NCBI RefSeq assembly: GCF_900105625.1
Contig: NZ_FNSD01000001.1
Coordinates: 682,001 to 746,000 of the forward strand
Source of the DNA: Terriglobus roseus
GTDB lineage: Bacteria > Acidobacteriota > Terriglobia > Terriglobales > Acidobacteriaceae
Length of the DNA stretch: 64,000 bases
Direction: 5' to 3'
Shown piece by piece: positions 9,630-18,329 of the stretch. Position 1 is the stretch's first letter, and every line of letters starts with the position of its first letter. The notes below the pieces were generated by a model. It saw only the letters and a program-made list of their open reading frames with translations, did not search any database and had not been told where the DNA came from. The translations under genes and the position numbers were made by a program.

Positions 9630-9819
9630 GCATCGGAATCGGTCTCCTGACTTACACGCTTGCGCAGGGCCTCGGTGGTGCTGCGCTGTTCGCCTTCCCG
9701 CTTTCGCAGTGACGACCGGCGCCTCGAAGCTCTGCGTCCTCCTAAAACTCTAGGAGAGCGCAATCACAGTTGCGGGGCAGTGGCGGACTTTCACCGCGCT
9801 TCCCATTGCATTCCAATGC
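9630..9819 (-). promoter_or_regulatory. Cobalamin (adenosylcobalamin-type) riboswitch
   Basis: On the minus strand the conserved pieces occur in order. P1 5' arm GCATTGGAAT is at 9819-9810. GGGAA and GGTGAAAGTCC then GCCACTGCCCCGCAACTG form the core. The B12 box AGTCAGGAGACC lies at about 9652-9641, and P1 closes with ATTCCGATGC at 9639-9630. P1 pairs over 10 bp with one G-U. The leader ends 43 nt before the receptor ATG. Cobalamin binding should lower expression of the receptor. Confidence 0.96.
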
Positions 9820-9899
9820 GGTTGGCGTCTAAGTGGAACAGGGCGCCTTGGCGCGGTCTGTAAATGGGTGCAGAAGTACAGTTTACGCGCCCTTCACAC

Positions 9900-10952
9900 T
9901 CAGGCCGCGGCGAATGTATCCAGTGCCACCGTGGACAGGATCTCCCCCGCACGCAGGCACGCTGCCGCGTCCACATCACGATGCGTCACCAGCCGCACGC
10001 TGTGCGTGCTGAGCGCGCTGGCGAGAACGCCCCTCCGCTTCAACGCAGCCACATAACCAGGAGCATCAAAAGTCGTCGTGAAGATCACGATGTTTGTCTC
10101 GACATCCGCAGGGTTGATCGTGATGCCTTCAATCTTCGCGAGTGCCTGTGCCAACTGTTTCGCGGTGGCATGATCTTCGTGCAGACGCTTCGGCATCTCC
10201 TCCAACGCGATCAGACCGGCCGCTGCCAGGATGCCCGCCTGGCGCATGCCGCCACCCAGAGCCTTGCGGACCATGCGTGCCTGCCGGATGAACTCCGCAG
10301 TGCCCACCAGCAGCGATCCCACGGGCGCGCACAAGCCCTTTGACAGGCAGAAGTTCACCGAGTCGTAGCCTTCCGTCAGCGTTGCAACGTCCGTCTCCAG
10401 AGCAGCCGCCGCATTGAAAATACGAGCACCATCCAGGTGAATCGGGAGCCCTCGATCATGTGCACCATCGCGCACCTCACGCATCACCGACAGCGGCGTC
10501 ACAGTGCCGCCCGCCATATTGTGTGTGTTTTCCACCCAGATCAGGCCGGTCTGCGCCTTGTAATAGAGTCCCGTGGTCGCAAGCGCGGGCTCAATGTCCT
10601 TCCAACGCAGGATGCCGCGCTGCCCGGCAACCGTACGCAACTGGCAGCCGCTGAACATCGCGGCCATCCCCATCTCCCAATCCATGACATGCGCGCGGGA
10701 CTCGCAGACGACTTCCTTACCCGGCTGCGTGTGCAGGCGTAGCGCGATCTGGTTGCCCATCGAACCGGTCGGCACAAAGATGGAGGCTTCACGTCCGAAG
10801 ATCTCGGCGGCACGCGCCTCCAGCTTGTTGATCGTCGGGTCCTCACTGTAGACGTCGTCACCGACCTCGGCATTCGCCATGGCAGAGCGCATCTCGGGTG
10901 TCGGCTTGGTCACGGTGTCGCTACGAAGGTCGATGATGCTCTCGGTGCTCAT
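9900..10952 (-). CDS. ltaE: Low-specificity L-threonine aldolase
   Basis: This 350-residue PLP enzyme of fold type I cleaves L-threonine or L-allo-threonine to glycine and acetaldehyde. It shows the family start IDLRSDTVTKPTPEMRSAM, GDDVYSEDPTINKLE near residue 31, PTGSMGNQIAL near 61, HLDGARIFNAA near 172, and the PLP lysine K205 in FCLSKGLCAPVGS. Length is typical. The ATG at 10952 follows an AGGAG-like sequence. It stands 27 bp downstream of hemW on the same strand and may be cotranscribed with it. Nothing unusual is seen. Confidence 0.95.
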   Translation of the reverse strand: MSTESIIDLRSDTVTKPTPEMRSAMANAEVGDDVYSEDPTINKLEARAAEIFGREASIFVPTGSMGNQIALRLHTQPGKEVVCESRAHVMDWEMGMAAMFSGCQLRTVAGQRGILRWKDIEPALATTGLYYKAQTGLIWVENTHNMAGGTVTPLSVMREVRDGAHDRGLPIHLDGARIFNAAAALETDVATLTEGYDSVNFCLSKGLCAPVGSLLVGTAEFIRQARMVRKALGGGMRQAGILAAAGLIALEEMPKRLHEDHATAKQLAQALAKIEGITINPADVETNIVIFTTTFDAPGYVAALKRRGVLASALSTHSVRLVTHRDVDAAACLRAGEILSTVALDTFAAA

Positions 10953-10979
10953 GGTTCTCCTAAGGTCTTTGATCCTGCT

Positions 10980-12182
10980 CTAGACGGCGACTGGTTCTCC
11001 GGCGAGTAGCTCACCAAAGATGCTCGACGAGACAATGCGACCCGCCTGGGTCAATGCCACACGGTCCTGCGTGACGCTCATCAAACCTGAATCGGCAAGG
11101 GTGCGCGACGTTTCAACCATCGCATCAACCCATGCCGGAGGATAGTCGCGTTGCAGTGTTGGGATCGACACACCATCGATCAGACGCAGGCCGAGGAAGA
11201 TGCTCTCCTCCCAGGCCTCCAGCGCGTCAACACGCTCGACATCAACGGCATCCGCAGTATTCATATAGCCATCAAGATCATCTGCGTTAGCGAAGCGAAC
11301 GGCACCGCCGGTGACAGCGTCCAGCAGCATGGAATGCGCATCAAGCCCAAAGCCAAGATACGGTGCGCGTGTCCAGTACTTCAGGTTGTGCCGCGACGCA
11401 TGGCCGGGACGGGCGAAGTTTGAGATTTCGTACTGTGCCAGTCCTGCGCCGTTCAAAGCCTCACAAGCCTGCGCATAGAGATCAGCGACAAGGGATTCAG
11501 TCGGCGCGGCGTTCGCGCCATAGCGCACTCCCGGGCCGATCAGTTCGCGCCCGAGCCTCGAATCTTCATCCACCTCAAGCATGTAGACGGAAACGTGGTC
11601 AACACCGCTGTTGATGGCCTGCTGCAGCGACTGCGCCCAGCTCGCTATTGTCTGGTGTGGCAGACCAGCGATCAGGTCCACGTTCAAGTCACGAACACCC
11701 GCGGCACGCAGACGCTCAAGCTCCAACAGGCACGAAGATCCGGTATGCGAGCGGCCCACGGCGCGAGACTCCGTATCGACGAAGCTCTGCACGCCCAGCG
11801 AGATGCGATTCACGCCGCTCGCAAGCAGCGCGTCCAGCAGCGCATCGGAGATCTGGCCGGGCGCGGCTTCGACAGTAATCTCAGCACTTTTGATGACTTC
11901 AAAGCCGGCACGCAGAGATCGGAAGAGCGCCTTCATCTGAGCCGGTTCCAGCAAGGATGGCGTGCCGCCGCCAAGAAAGATCGAATCCACTTGGGAAGGT
12001 ACGGCCAGTCCGTGCTTTGCCGCGAAATCGTGCGAAGAGGCGACCTCTGAGACAACCTGATCGACGTACGCCGCCATCCGCTCGGGCGGGTACGCATCCG
12101 ATGCAAAGTTGCAGAAGGTGCACTTGGCCTTGCAGAACGGCACCGACAGGTACAGCCCCAGCGTATTGTCGACAGCGCCCAC
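10980..12182 (-). CDS. hemW: HemW-like radical SAM protein (heme chaperone / HemN-like)
   Basis: This 400-residue protein has a GTG start at 12182; the ATG at 12189 is out of frame. The radical SAM cluster motif is CKAKCTFC at C17, C21 and C24 (SVPFCKAKCTFCNFA). Family blocks follow: SIFLGGGTPSLLEPAQM, EAAPGQISDALLDALLASGVNRISLGVQSF, DLIAGLPHQTIASW and ISNFARPGHASRHNLKYW. The C-terminal winged-helix HemN domain includes IFLGLRLIDGVS. The first motif is CxxxCxxC without the extra Cys of true HemN, so it is likely the heme chaperone HemW rather than a coproporphyrinogen dehydrogenase. The gene is followed by threonine aldolase. Confidence 0.92.
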   Translation of the reverse strand: MGAVDNTLGLYLSVPFCKAKCTFCNFASDAYPPERMAAYVDQVVSEVASSHDFAAKHGLAVPSQVDSIFLGGGTPSLLEPAQMKALFRSLRAGFEVIKSAEITVEAAPGQISDALLDALLASGVNRISLGVQSFVDTESRAVGRSHTGSSCLLELERLRAAGVRDLNVDLIAGLPHQTIASWAQSLQQAINSGVDHVSVYMLEVDEDSRLGRELIGPGVRYGANAAPTESLVADLYAQACEALNGAGLAQYEISNFARPGHASRHNLKYWTRAPYLGFGLDAHSMLLDAVTGGAVRFANADDLDGYMNTADAVDVERVDALEAWEESIFLGLRLIDGVSIPTLQRDYPPAWVDAMVETSRTLADSGLMSVTQDRVALTQAGRIVSSSIFGELLAGEPVAV

Positions 12183-12269
12183 GCTTCATTTTCCCACGTT
12201 GCTGCTCGCCTCCCCGCAGGAAAGCTGCACCGGAGCACGCTCGGCCGACATCTACAATGGGACAGACTC

Positions 12270-14267
12270 ATGGCGAAACGCACCAAAGAAAAGCCCAAGC
12301 CCGCAGCGAAGTCCGGCGGCGACGAAGAGGTACTGGGTAAGGCCTATGACAGTCGGCTGATGCGCCGGCTGCTGACGTACATGCGTCCCTACACAGGCCA
12401 CGCTGTGCTCAGCTTTGCCGCCATCCTGCTGAAGGCTGCCGCGGACGTCGCGGGTCCTTATCTCGTCCTCGTCGCGACCGACCGCTACATGACGGGCCGC
12501 TCCACCACCTTTGTGCCGCCCTTCCTGCAGCGCCATCTCAGCACCGCTCCGTTGACGGGCATTACGGAATGCGCCCTGCTCTATATGTGCGCGCTGCTGC
12601 TAAGCTACGGCCTGGAGTTCCTGCAAACGTACCTGATGCAGTGGACCGGCCAGCGCATTATGTTCGACATGCGCTCGCAGATCTTTCGCCATCTGCAGCG
12701 CATGCATGTCGGTTTCTATGACAAGAATCCCGTCGGCCGACTGGTCACACGCGTCACCAGCGACATTGACGCGCTCAACGAGATGTTCACCAGTGGCGTG
12801 CTGGCCATCTTTGAAGATGTGTTCGTGTTGCTCTTCATCGTAGGCATCATGCTTTGGATGAGCTGGCCGCTTGCCCTGCTGACGCTCTCCGTTCTGCCGC
12901 TGATCATGTATGCAACCCGGCTCTTCCGCATTGCCGTGCGTGCCAGCTACCGGCGCATCCGCGTCGCCATTGCGAAGATCAATGCGTACACGCAGGAACA
13001 CGTCAGCGGCATGAGCGTGGTGCAGCTCTTCAACCGTGAAGACCGTGCCTACAAGGATTTCCAAAGTATCAACGCGGAACACCGCGACGCCTTCGTAGAC
13101 CAGGTGCAGGCATATTCGCTCTACTATCCTGCAGTTGAGCTGCTCAGCAGCATCGCCATCGCCACCGTCATTTGGAAGGGTGGTCTGGGCGTTCTGCACG
13201 GCAGCACCTTCTTCGGGCGCACGGTCACGGTCGGCGTTCTGCTCGCCTTCATGCAGTATGCGCAGCGCTTCTTCCGGCCCATCATGGATCTGAGCGAGAA
13301 GTACAACATCCTTCAGGCTGCCATGGCCGCCAGCGAACGTGTCTTCAAGCTCATCGATACGGAGCCGGAGATTGTTTCGCCGGAAACCGTCACCGCGACA
13401 CCCGACAGTGGATCGCCGTGCGCCATCGAATTCCGCGATGTCTGGTTCACCTACCAGACACTCACAGACGAGCAGCGCGACTGGGTCGCCGCTGCTTCAG
13501 ACGCCGAGTTGGCAGCCTCGACAGACATCGAATGGATCCTGCGTGGCGTTTCCTTCCGGGTGGCGCGGGGTGAGACGGCTGCCATCGTCGGTCACACGGG
13601 CGCCGGTAAGACCACCATTACAGCGCTGATGATGCGCTTCTACGACGTGACCCGCGGCGCCGTCCTGATCGATGGTGTCGACGTTCGCGAAGTAGCACTC
13701 GATACCCTGCGGAAGCGCTTCGGCGTCGTTCTGCAGGACGCCTTCCTCTTCACCGGTACCGTCCGCTCGAACATCCGGTTGGGCAGCGAGTGGATTACGG
13801 ACGCCGAAGTCGAGCACGCGGCCGACGAAGTCAACATCGGCGACTTCATCCGCACCATGCCGAAGGGCTTCGATGAGCCCATGCAGGAACGCGGCGCGAC
13901 CCTCTCCACCGGCCAGAAGCAGCTCATCAGCTTCGCCCGTGCCCTGGCTCACCGCCCCGAAATCCTGATCCTGGACGAGGCCACCAGTTCCGTCGACACC
14001 GATACCGAACTGCGCGTCCGGCTTGCCCTGCAGCGCATGATCACCGGCCGTACCTCCGTCGTCATCGCGCACCGCCTCTCCACCATCCAGCGCGCAGACA
14101 CCATCCTGGTCATGCACAAGGGCCAACTCCGCGAGAGCGGCACGCACAATGAACTGCTCACCGAGCGCGGCCTCTACTGGCGGCTCTACCGCCTGCAATA
14201 CAAGGATCAGGAAGATACCGTGATTCCCATTCCTGCGGAACCGCTTCGACTGCAGCCGGGTGATTAG
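12270..14267 (+). CDS. ABC-type multidrug/lipid exporter, fused permease-ATPase (MdlB/MsbA-like)
   Basis: This 665-residue half-transporter is expected to work as a dimer in the inner membrane. Residues about 45-345 hold six membrane helices of the ABC exporter fold, with VGRLVTRVTSDIDALNEMF in the first cytoplasmic part. The nucleotide-binding domain (about 375-640) has Walker A GHTGAGKTT, Q-loop GVVLQDAFLFTG, signature LSTGQKQLIS (STGQK instead of SGGQ), Walker B ILILDEATSSVD and switch IAHRLSTIQ. A 25-residue insert (TDEQRDWVAAASDAELAAST) sits before Walker A in the A-loop region. The substrate is unknown. lpxB follows 42 bp later, so a role in lipid export is possible but unproven. Confidence 0.93.
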   Translation: MAKRTKEKPKPAAKSGGDEEVLGKAYDSRLMRRLLTYMRPYTGHAVLSFAAILLKAAADVAGPYLVLVATDRYMTGRSTTFVPPFLQRHLSTAPLTGITECALLYMCALLLSYGLEFLQTYLMQWTGQRIMFDMRSQIFRHLQRMHVGFYDKNPVGRLVTRVTSDIDALNEMFTSGVLAIFEDVFVLLFIVGIMLWMSWPLALLTLSVLPLIMYATRLFRIAVRASYRRIRVAIAKINAYTQEHVSGMSVVQLFNREDRAYKDFQSINAEHRDAFVDQVQAYSLYYPAVELLSSIAIATVIWKGGLGVLHGSTFFGRTVTVGVLLAFMQYAQRFFRPIMDLSEKYNILQAAMAASERVFKLIDTEPEIVSPETVTATPDSGSPCAIEFRDVWFTYQTLTDEQRDWVAAASDAELAASTDIEWILRGVSFRVARGETAAIVGHTGAGKTTITALMMRFYDVTRGAVLIDGVDVREVALDTLRKRFGVVLQDAFLFTGTVRSNIRLGSEWITDAEVEHAADEVNIGDFIRTMPKGFDEPMQERGATLSTGQKQLISFARALAHRPEILILDEATSSVDTDTELRVRLALQRMITGRTSVVIAHRLSTIQRADTILVMHKGQLRESGTHNELLTERGLYWRLYRLQYKDQEDTVIPIPAEPLRLQPGD

Positions 14268-14309
14268 CGCCTCAGCGCATCCTGCAAGCCGCAGCTAAAC
14301 TACACCTGC

Positions 14310-15536
14310 GTGCTAAAGACTCCACTTATCTTTCTCTCGGCCGGCGAAGCCAGCGGCGACCACTACGGCGCGGAACTCATCGCAGCCGTAAAAGCCGTCC
14401 TGCCACAGGCAGGCTTCACCGGCCTGGGTGGAGCTGCCATGGAAGCCGAGGGACAGCAGCGCGTCGTCCGTGCGGAAGATGTCGCCGTCATGGGCATCAC
14501 GGAGATCCTGCGACACATTCCGCGAATTCTCGGCAGCTACTTCCGACTGGTCAAGGCCATCAAGAAGAATCGGCCCGACGTCGCCGTTCTGATCGATTTC
14601 CCCGACGTGAACTTCCGGCTCGCCAAGCACCTCAAGCGGCTCGGTGTGCCGGTCATCTGGTTTGTCAGCCCGCAGCTCTGGGCCTGGAAGCGCAGCCGCC
14701 TGCGCTGGGTGCAGCAACGCGTGTGGAAGATGCTGACCATCTTCCCGTTCGAAGAAACCTTCTATGCCAACCGAGGCGTCACGGCGGAGTTTGTCGGGCA
14801 TCCACTCGCGGAACAAGCATTGCCGACGATCTCTCGCGAGGTATATGCCCGGGAGCAAGGTCTCTCTGAAGTAAAGCAGTGGGTCGCTTTGTTGCCAGGC
14901 AGCCGCGGTGGCGAGATCGACGCCAACCTCCCCGCCCTGCTGAGTGCCACCGCCCTGCTCGGACCGGCATACGAGTACCTGCTGCCAGTAGCACCCACTG
15001 TGAGTCGCGCGCGACGCCATGCAATGGAAGTTGCAACGAACGCGTCCGGTGTAAGGCTCGTATCGGACGCCCGCGCTGCACTCCTCCATAGCCGGGCAGC
15101 CGCAGTAGCCAGCGGCACCGCTACTGTGCAGGCCGCCGTTATAGGCACACCATTCGTCCTTGTCTATCGAGTCTCCAATCTCACCTTCAAGGCAGCCAAG
15201 CGCCTTGTCCGCTACCCCGTCGAAATCCATGCCGAGGAAGATGTCCGTGGCAATCTTCCCATCGGCATGGTCAACCTCGTTGCAGGCAGACGGGTGGTGC
15301 CTGAGCTTCTTCAAGAACACTTCACCGGCGATGCTGTCGCTGCTGCCCTGAAGCCGCTCCTCGAAGAGTCACCGGAGCGTGCGGCCCAGATCGCAGCACT
15401 CGCCGAAGTCCGTCACAGGCTGCAGTCGCCCAGCAGTCGCACCGGCATCGAGAGCCTGCGTAACGCCGTACTGGAAGCTCTTGAACTGCCAGCACCTGAC
15501 CTCTCATACGCGGCGTCATCATCTGCGTCTAAATAA
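14310..15536 (+). CDS. lpxB: Lipid-A-disaccharide synthase LpxB
   Basis: This 408-residue GT-B glycosyltransferase joins UDP-2,3-diacylglucosamine and lipid X into lipid A disaccharide at the inner face of the inner membrane. The family pattern is clear: IFLSAGEASGDHYGAELI, AVMGITEILRHIPRIL, VLIDFPDVNFRLAKHLKRLG, WFVSPQLWAWKRSRLR, EFVGHPLAEQ, LLPGSRGGEIDANLP and SGTATVQAAVIGTPFVLVYR. The start is GTG at 14310. Length is normal. It shows that the organism makes lipopolysaccharide. The other lpx genes are not in this window. It follows the ABC exporter gene closely and probably shares its transcript. Confidence 0.97.
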   Translation: MLKTPLIFLSAGEASGDHYGAELIAAVKAVLPQAGFTGLGGAAMEAEGQQRVVRAEDVAVMGITEILRHIPRILGSYFRLVKAIKKNRPDVAVLIDFPDVNFRLAKHLKRLGVPVIWFVSPQLWAWKRSRLRWVQQRVWKMLTIFPFEETFYANRGVTAEFVGHPLAEQALPTISREVYAREQGLSEVKQWVALLPGSRGGEIDANLPALLSATALLGPAYEYLLPVAPTVSRARRHAMEVATNASGVRLVSDARAALLHSRAAAVASGTATVQAAVIGTPFVLVYRVSNLTFKAAKRLVRYPVEIHAEEDVRGNLPIGMVNLVAGRRVVPELLQEHFTGDAVAAALKPLLEESPERAAQIAALAEVRHRLQSPSSRTGIESLRNAVLEALELPAPDLSYAASSSASK

Positions 15537-15592
15537 CGGACAGCCCGGAATGGGCTACCCTTGCTCAGCTCCAACGAAGGACCCCCGCCAGC

Positions 15593-17575
15593 ATGTTCGC
15601 GATCCGCAAGTTTGTAGTCGCCACCAGCGCCGCCGCTCTCACCCTCACTGCCGCCGCCCAGACCAGCGGAACGCGTCAGCCTCTGCAGGTGACTGGATAC
15701 ACCATTGACGCGCAGCTTGATCCCGTCGCCCAGCGCCTGACGGCTACTGCTGCCGTGACCTTCTTGGCGGTGCAGGATCTGACCTCCGCGACCTTCGAAC
15801 TGAACAACGGCCTCCGCATCACGAAGATCACCGGTGCCGACGGCAAGACACTCGACAGCGATCGGGATGCTCGACGCTCCACCGTAACGGTGTCACTCCC
15901 GACGACGATTCCAAGCGGAACATCCTCAACCTTTACTTTCACTTATGCCGGCATACTGAAAGAAGCAGATACCAGTCCGGTGGAAGGCATCAAGACCGCA
16001 GCGCTGGCCAGTCCCGTCTCGATGCTGCTTTATCCCGGTCGCTGGTTCCCCATGGTTGGGCTGTACACCAATCGCTTCACGATGAATCTGCACGCGACGG
16101 TGCCGGCCGATGAGACGGCGGTCGGTAGCGGTTTCACCGGCAAGAAGTCGGTGCCGGGCAACAAGACCGAATTCGACTTCGCGTGGATGAAGCCGGGCTT
16201 CCCCGGCACGCTCATCGCAGGCAAGTTTCTGCCGCCGGCACGGGTCTCCGGGTCGAACCAGATCTCCATCTACGTCACCGAGCCGCATAAGGCTGCAGCA
16301 GCGGACTATGCAGCCGTGGCCGCCCAGCAGCAGGAATACTTCACCACGACCTTCGGCCAGCCGGAGAGCGGCAAACTGCAGATCGTGGAACTGCCCGATG
16401 ACGCTGTGTCGGCGTCCTGGGGGCCTGAGATCGCCGCGATTGCCGGCAACCGCATCGGCGATAAGAACAGCCATCGCCTGCTGGCCAACACCATCAGCCG
16501 GCAGTGGTGGGGATCGGAAATCTCACCTGCAAGCCTGAACGATGCCTGGATCACCAACGGCATGGCGCGTTACTCCGAGCTGATGAACCTTGAGGAGACG
16601 GGCGGCAAGACCGCGTTGCAGAATGCCATCCCCGACATCGAAGCTGGCGCGCTCGCCTACGACACGGCACCCCTGACGACACTGGCTCGCGTTGATCCCT
16701 TCTCACCGCAGTTCCAGTCCATGACGCTCGAAAAGGGCGCCATGGTCTTCCACATGCTCCGCTACCAGCTTGGCGACGACAAGTTTCTCGCGTTTCTTAA
16801 GGGCCTGCTGTCGCAATACACCGACAAGCCTGTCCGCTCCGCTGACCTGGAAGAGGTCGCCAAGGCGCAGGGTGGCGAGGGCATCAACCTGACCCCGTTC
16901 TTCGCGCAATGGCTTGACGGCACAGGCGCACCGGCGTTTCAGGACAAGTTCACGATCTACCGTCTTGGCTCCAACAAGGGCTTCCGCACCATTGGATCGG
17001 TCTCGCAGGATCTTGACCTCTTCCGTATGCCAATCGACCTGCGCGTGGAGACGGACGGCAAGACCGAGACACGCAAGATCGATGTCACCGGCACCGACTC
17101 GGCGTATACCATTGAAACTTTTGGCCGGCCGCGCCGCATCGCAATCGATCCTGACAACTGGGTGCTCAAGAGCACGCCGGACCTCGCCGTCCGCGTCGCC
17201 GTTCTGAAAGGCCAGCAACTCGTCGCGCAGGGTGATTTGATCGGCGCGCTGGCGGAGTATCAGAAGGCGCTCGACAGCAACAAGAACTCGGCTCTCGCGA
17301 ACTACCGCATTGCGGAGATCTTCTTCACGCAGCGGAACTACCAGTCGTCCGCCAACAGCTATCGCGATGCGCTGCGTGGCGATGGCGAGCCGCGCTGGAC
17401 TCAGGTCTGGAGCCATATCGGTCTGGGCAAGATCTTTGACCTGACCGGCCAGCGCGACCGCGCTGTGCAGGAGTATCGCCTGGCGGTGCAGACCAACGAC
17501 AACACCCAGGGCGCCATCAACGAAGCGCGTGCGCTGTTGCAGAAGCCATTTGAACGCGCGCGGTCGATGGATTAA
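15593..17575 (+). CDS. Secreted M1-peptidase-like protein without zinc site, with C-terminal TPR
   Basis: This 660-residue protein has a signal peptide (to about residue 22, AAAQ). A beta-sandwich N-terminal domain typical of M1 aminopeptidases follows (GYTIDAQLDPVAQRLTATAA). The peptidase-like region is about 230-440 and the TPR-like C-terminus is about 545-655 (GDLIGALAEYQKALDSNKNS). In active M1 enzymes the core reads HELAHQWWG and then NEGFA. Here the aligned residues are NTISRQWWG (299-307) and TNGMA (321-325). Both histidines and both glutamates are gone, and there is no GAMEN box. It is therefore a pseudo-enzyme, perhaps a periplasmic binding or scaffold protein. The ribosome site GAAGGA precedes the ATG. 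Confidence 0.85.
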   Translation: MFAIRKFVVATSAAALTLTAAAQTSGTRQPLQVTGYTIDAQLDPVAQRLTATAAVTFLAVQDLTSATFELNNGLRITKITGADGKTLDSDRDARRSTVTVSLPTTIPSGTSSTFTFTYAGILKEADTSPVEGIKTAALASPVSMLLYPGRWFPMVGLYTNRFTMNLHATVPADETAVGSGFTGKKSVPGNKTEFDFAWMKPGFPGTLIAGKFLPPARVSGSNQISIYVTEPHKAAAADYAAVAAQQQEYFTTTFGQPESGKLQIVELPDDAVSASWGPEIAAIAGNRIGDKNSHRLLANTISRQWWGSEISPASLNDAWITNGMARYSELMNLEETGGKTALQNAIPDIEAGALAYDTAPLTTLARVDPFSPQFQSMTLEKGAMVFHMLRYQLGDDKFLAFLKGLLSQYTDKPVRSADLEEVAKAQGGEGINLTPFFAQWLDGTGAPAFQDKFTIYRLGSNKGFRTIGSVSQDLDLFRMPIDLRVETDGKTETRKIDVTGTDSAYTIETFGRPRRIAIDPDNWVLKSTPDLAVRVAVLKGQQLVAQGDLIGALAEYQKALDSNKNSALANYRIAEIFFTQRNYQSSANSYRDALRGDGEPRWTQVWSHIGLGKIFDLTGQRDRAVQEYRLAVQTNDNTQGAINEARALLQKPFERARSMD

Positions 17576-18109
17576 CCGATCTGGCCGATTGAAATCACTT
17601 GTCGGGTCATCCGCTGCCGGTGCTTTAGGTTGCCATGAGCAAGCGGTCCGTAGGTCTGCGAACGCAACGCGCTTGTTGCGGAGTGGCATGCACGAAGCCA
17701 TGCCCCTCCGGAAACAGGACAGTCCTCTCATCAGACCACGCGAATATCCGAATTGGTCGGACACCGCCGACATCGAAGTGTAGGTTTGTTCCCGTGTCCT
17801 CTGCAGTGGTTTCTTCCCTGCGAGGGACGACCGTTGATCGTTCCCACCTTCGAGTCAGATCAATGTCGCGATCTAACGCACCAGGCCAAGCAACACCAAT
17901 TGCAAATCTTGAATCCGCTCGGCGCTTCACGCGTCTAGATGTGTGTTGGTTTTGGAACCAGCGGGCCACTCGAGAACCCGCAGCTCCTTACCGCAATGGC
18001 ACAAGGCCAAACACGCCGGGCGATGAACGGAGCCGGCGCGATGCTCTTCCCTAAAGCCGTGGGTACCGGTCGCGACCGCTCGACGACTATGCCCAACAGG
18101 GTGTCTCCA
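17576..18109. other. Gene-poor gap
   Basis: About 530 bp lie between the M1-like gene and the small secreted peptide. Open frames run on both strands (17625-17969 minus, 17635-18054 plus) but neither has a good ribosome site or recognisable protein content. No RNA gene is recognised. A weak GGCATG/CATGCC hairpin lies near 17684-17705. Confidence 0.35.
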
Positions 18110-18259
18110 ATGGTTCTTCGTAATGCTGCACTTCTGCTCGCACTCACGCTTCCGGTAGCCGCACTTGCGCAGGAGCATGACCGCTCCCCGCACACACATG
18201 ACAGCTCGCCGCGCACGCATGACAGTTCGCCACGTCCCACGGGCCAGCCAACGCGCTAA
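18110..18259 (+). CDS. Tiny secreted protein with His-Asp-Ser-Pro repeats
   Basis: The ATG at 18110 (an in-frame ATG at 18089 is the alternative) gives 49 residues. There is a clear signal peptide, MVLRNAALLLALTLPVAALAQ. The tail of about 28 residues contains three near-repeats (HDRSPHT, HDSSPRT, HDSSPRP), mirrored in DNA as 21-nt units. Such a peptide would be exported and could bind metal through its histidines, but this is a guess. No strong ribosome site is visible. A perfect hairpin terminator follows 20 bp after the stop, which supports a real short transcript. Confidence 0.45.
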   Translation: MVLRNAALLLALTLPVAALAQEHDRSPHTHDSSPRTHDSSPRPTGQPTR

Positions 18260-18278
18260 AGGTAGTGACAGACATCAG

Positions 18279-18308
18279 AAAAGGGCATGGCCGACGCCAT
18301 GCCCTTTT
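18279..18308. terminator. Strong bidirectional terminator
   Basis: The perfect 13-bp stem AAAAGGGCATGGC/GCCATGCCCTTTT has a CGAC loop. It ends in T runs on both strands and lies between the small secreted gene and the convergent phospholipase D-like gene. Confidence 0.88.
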
Positions 18309-18329
18309 GCTTGCATCGAAGCAAAAACT

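Noticed and set aside
17930-17990. Possible tRNA-like stem near the CCAGCGGGCC segment
   Set aside because: No T-loop (GTTCRANYC) and no cloverleaf could be built.
17625-18054. Opposed frames in the gap before the small secreted peptide
   Set aside because: Neither has a start with a ribosome site, and both have unlikely amino-acid content (many Arg, Pro and Thr).
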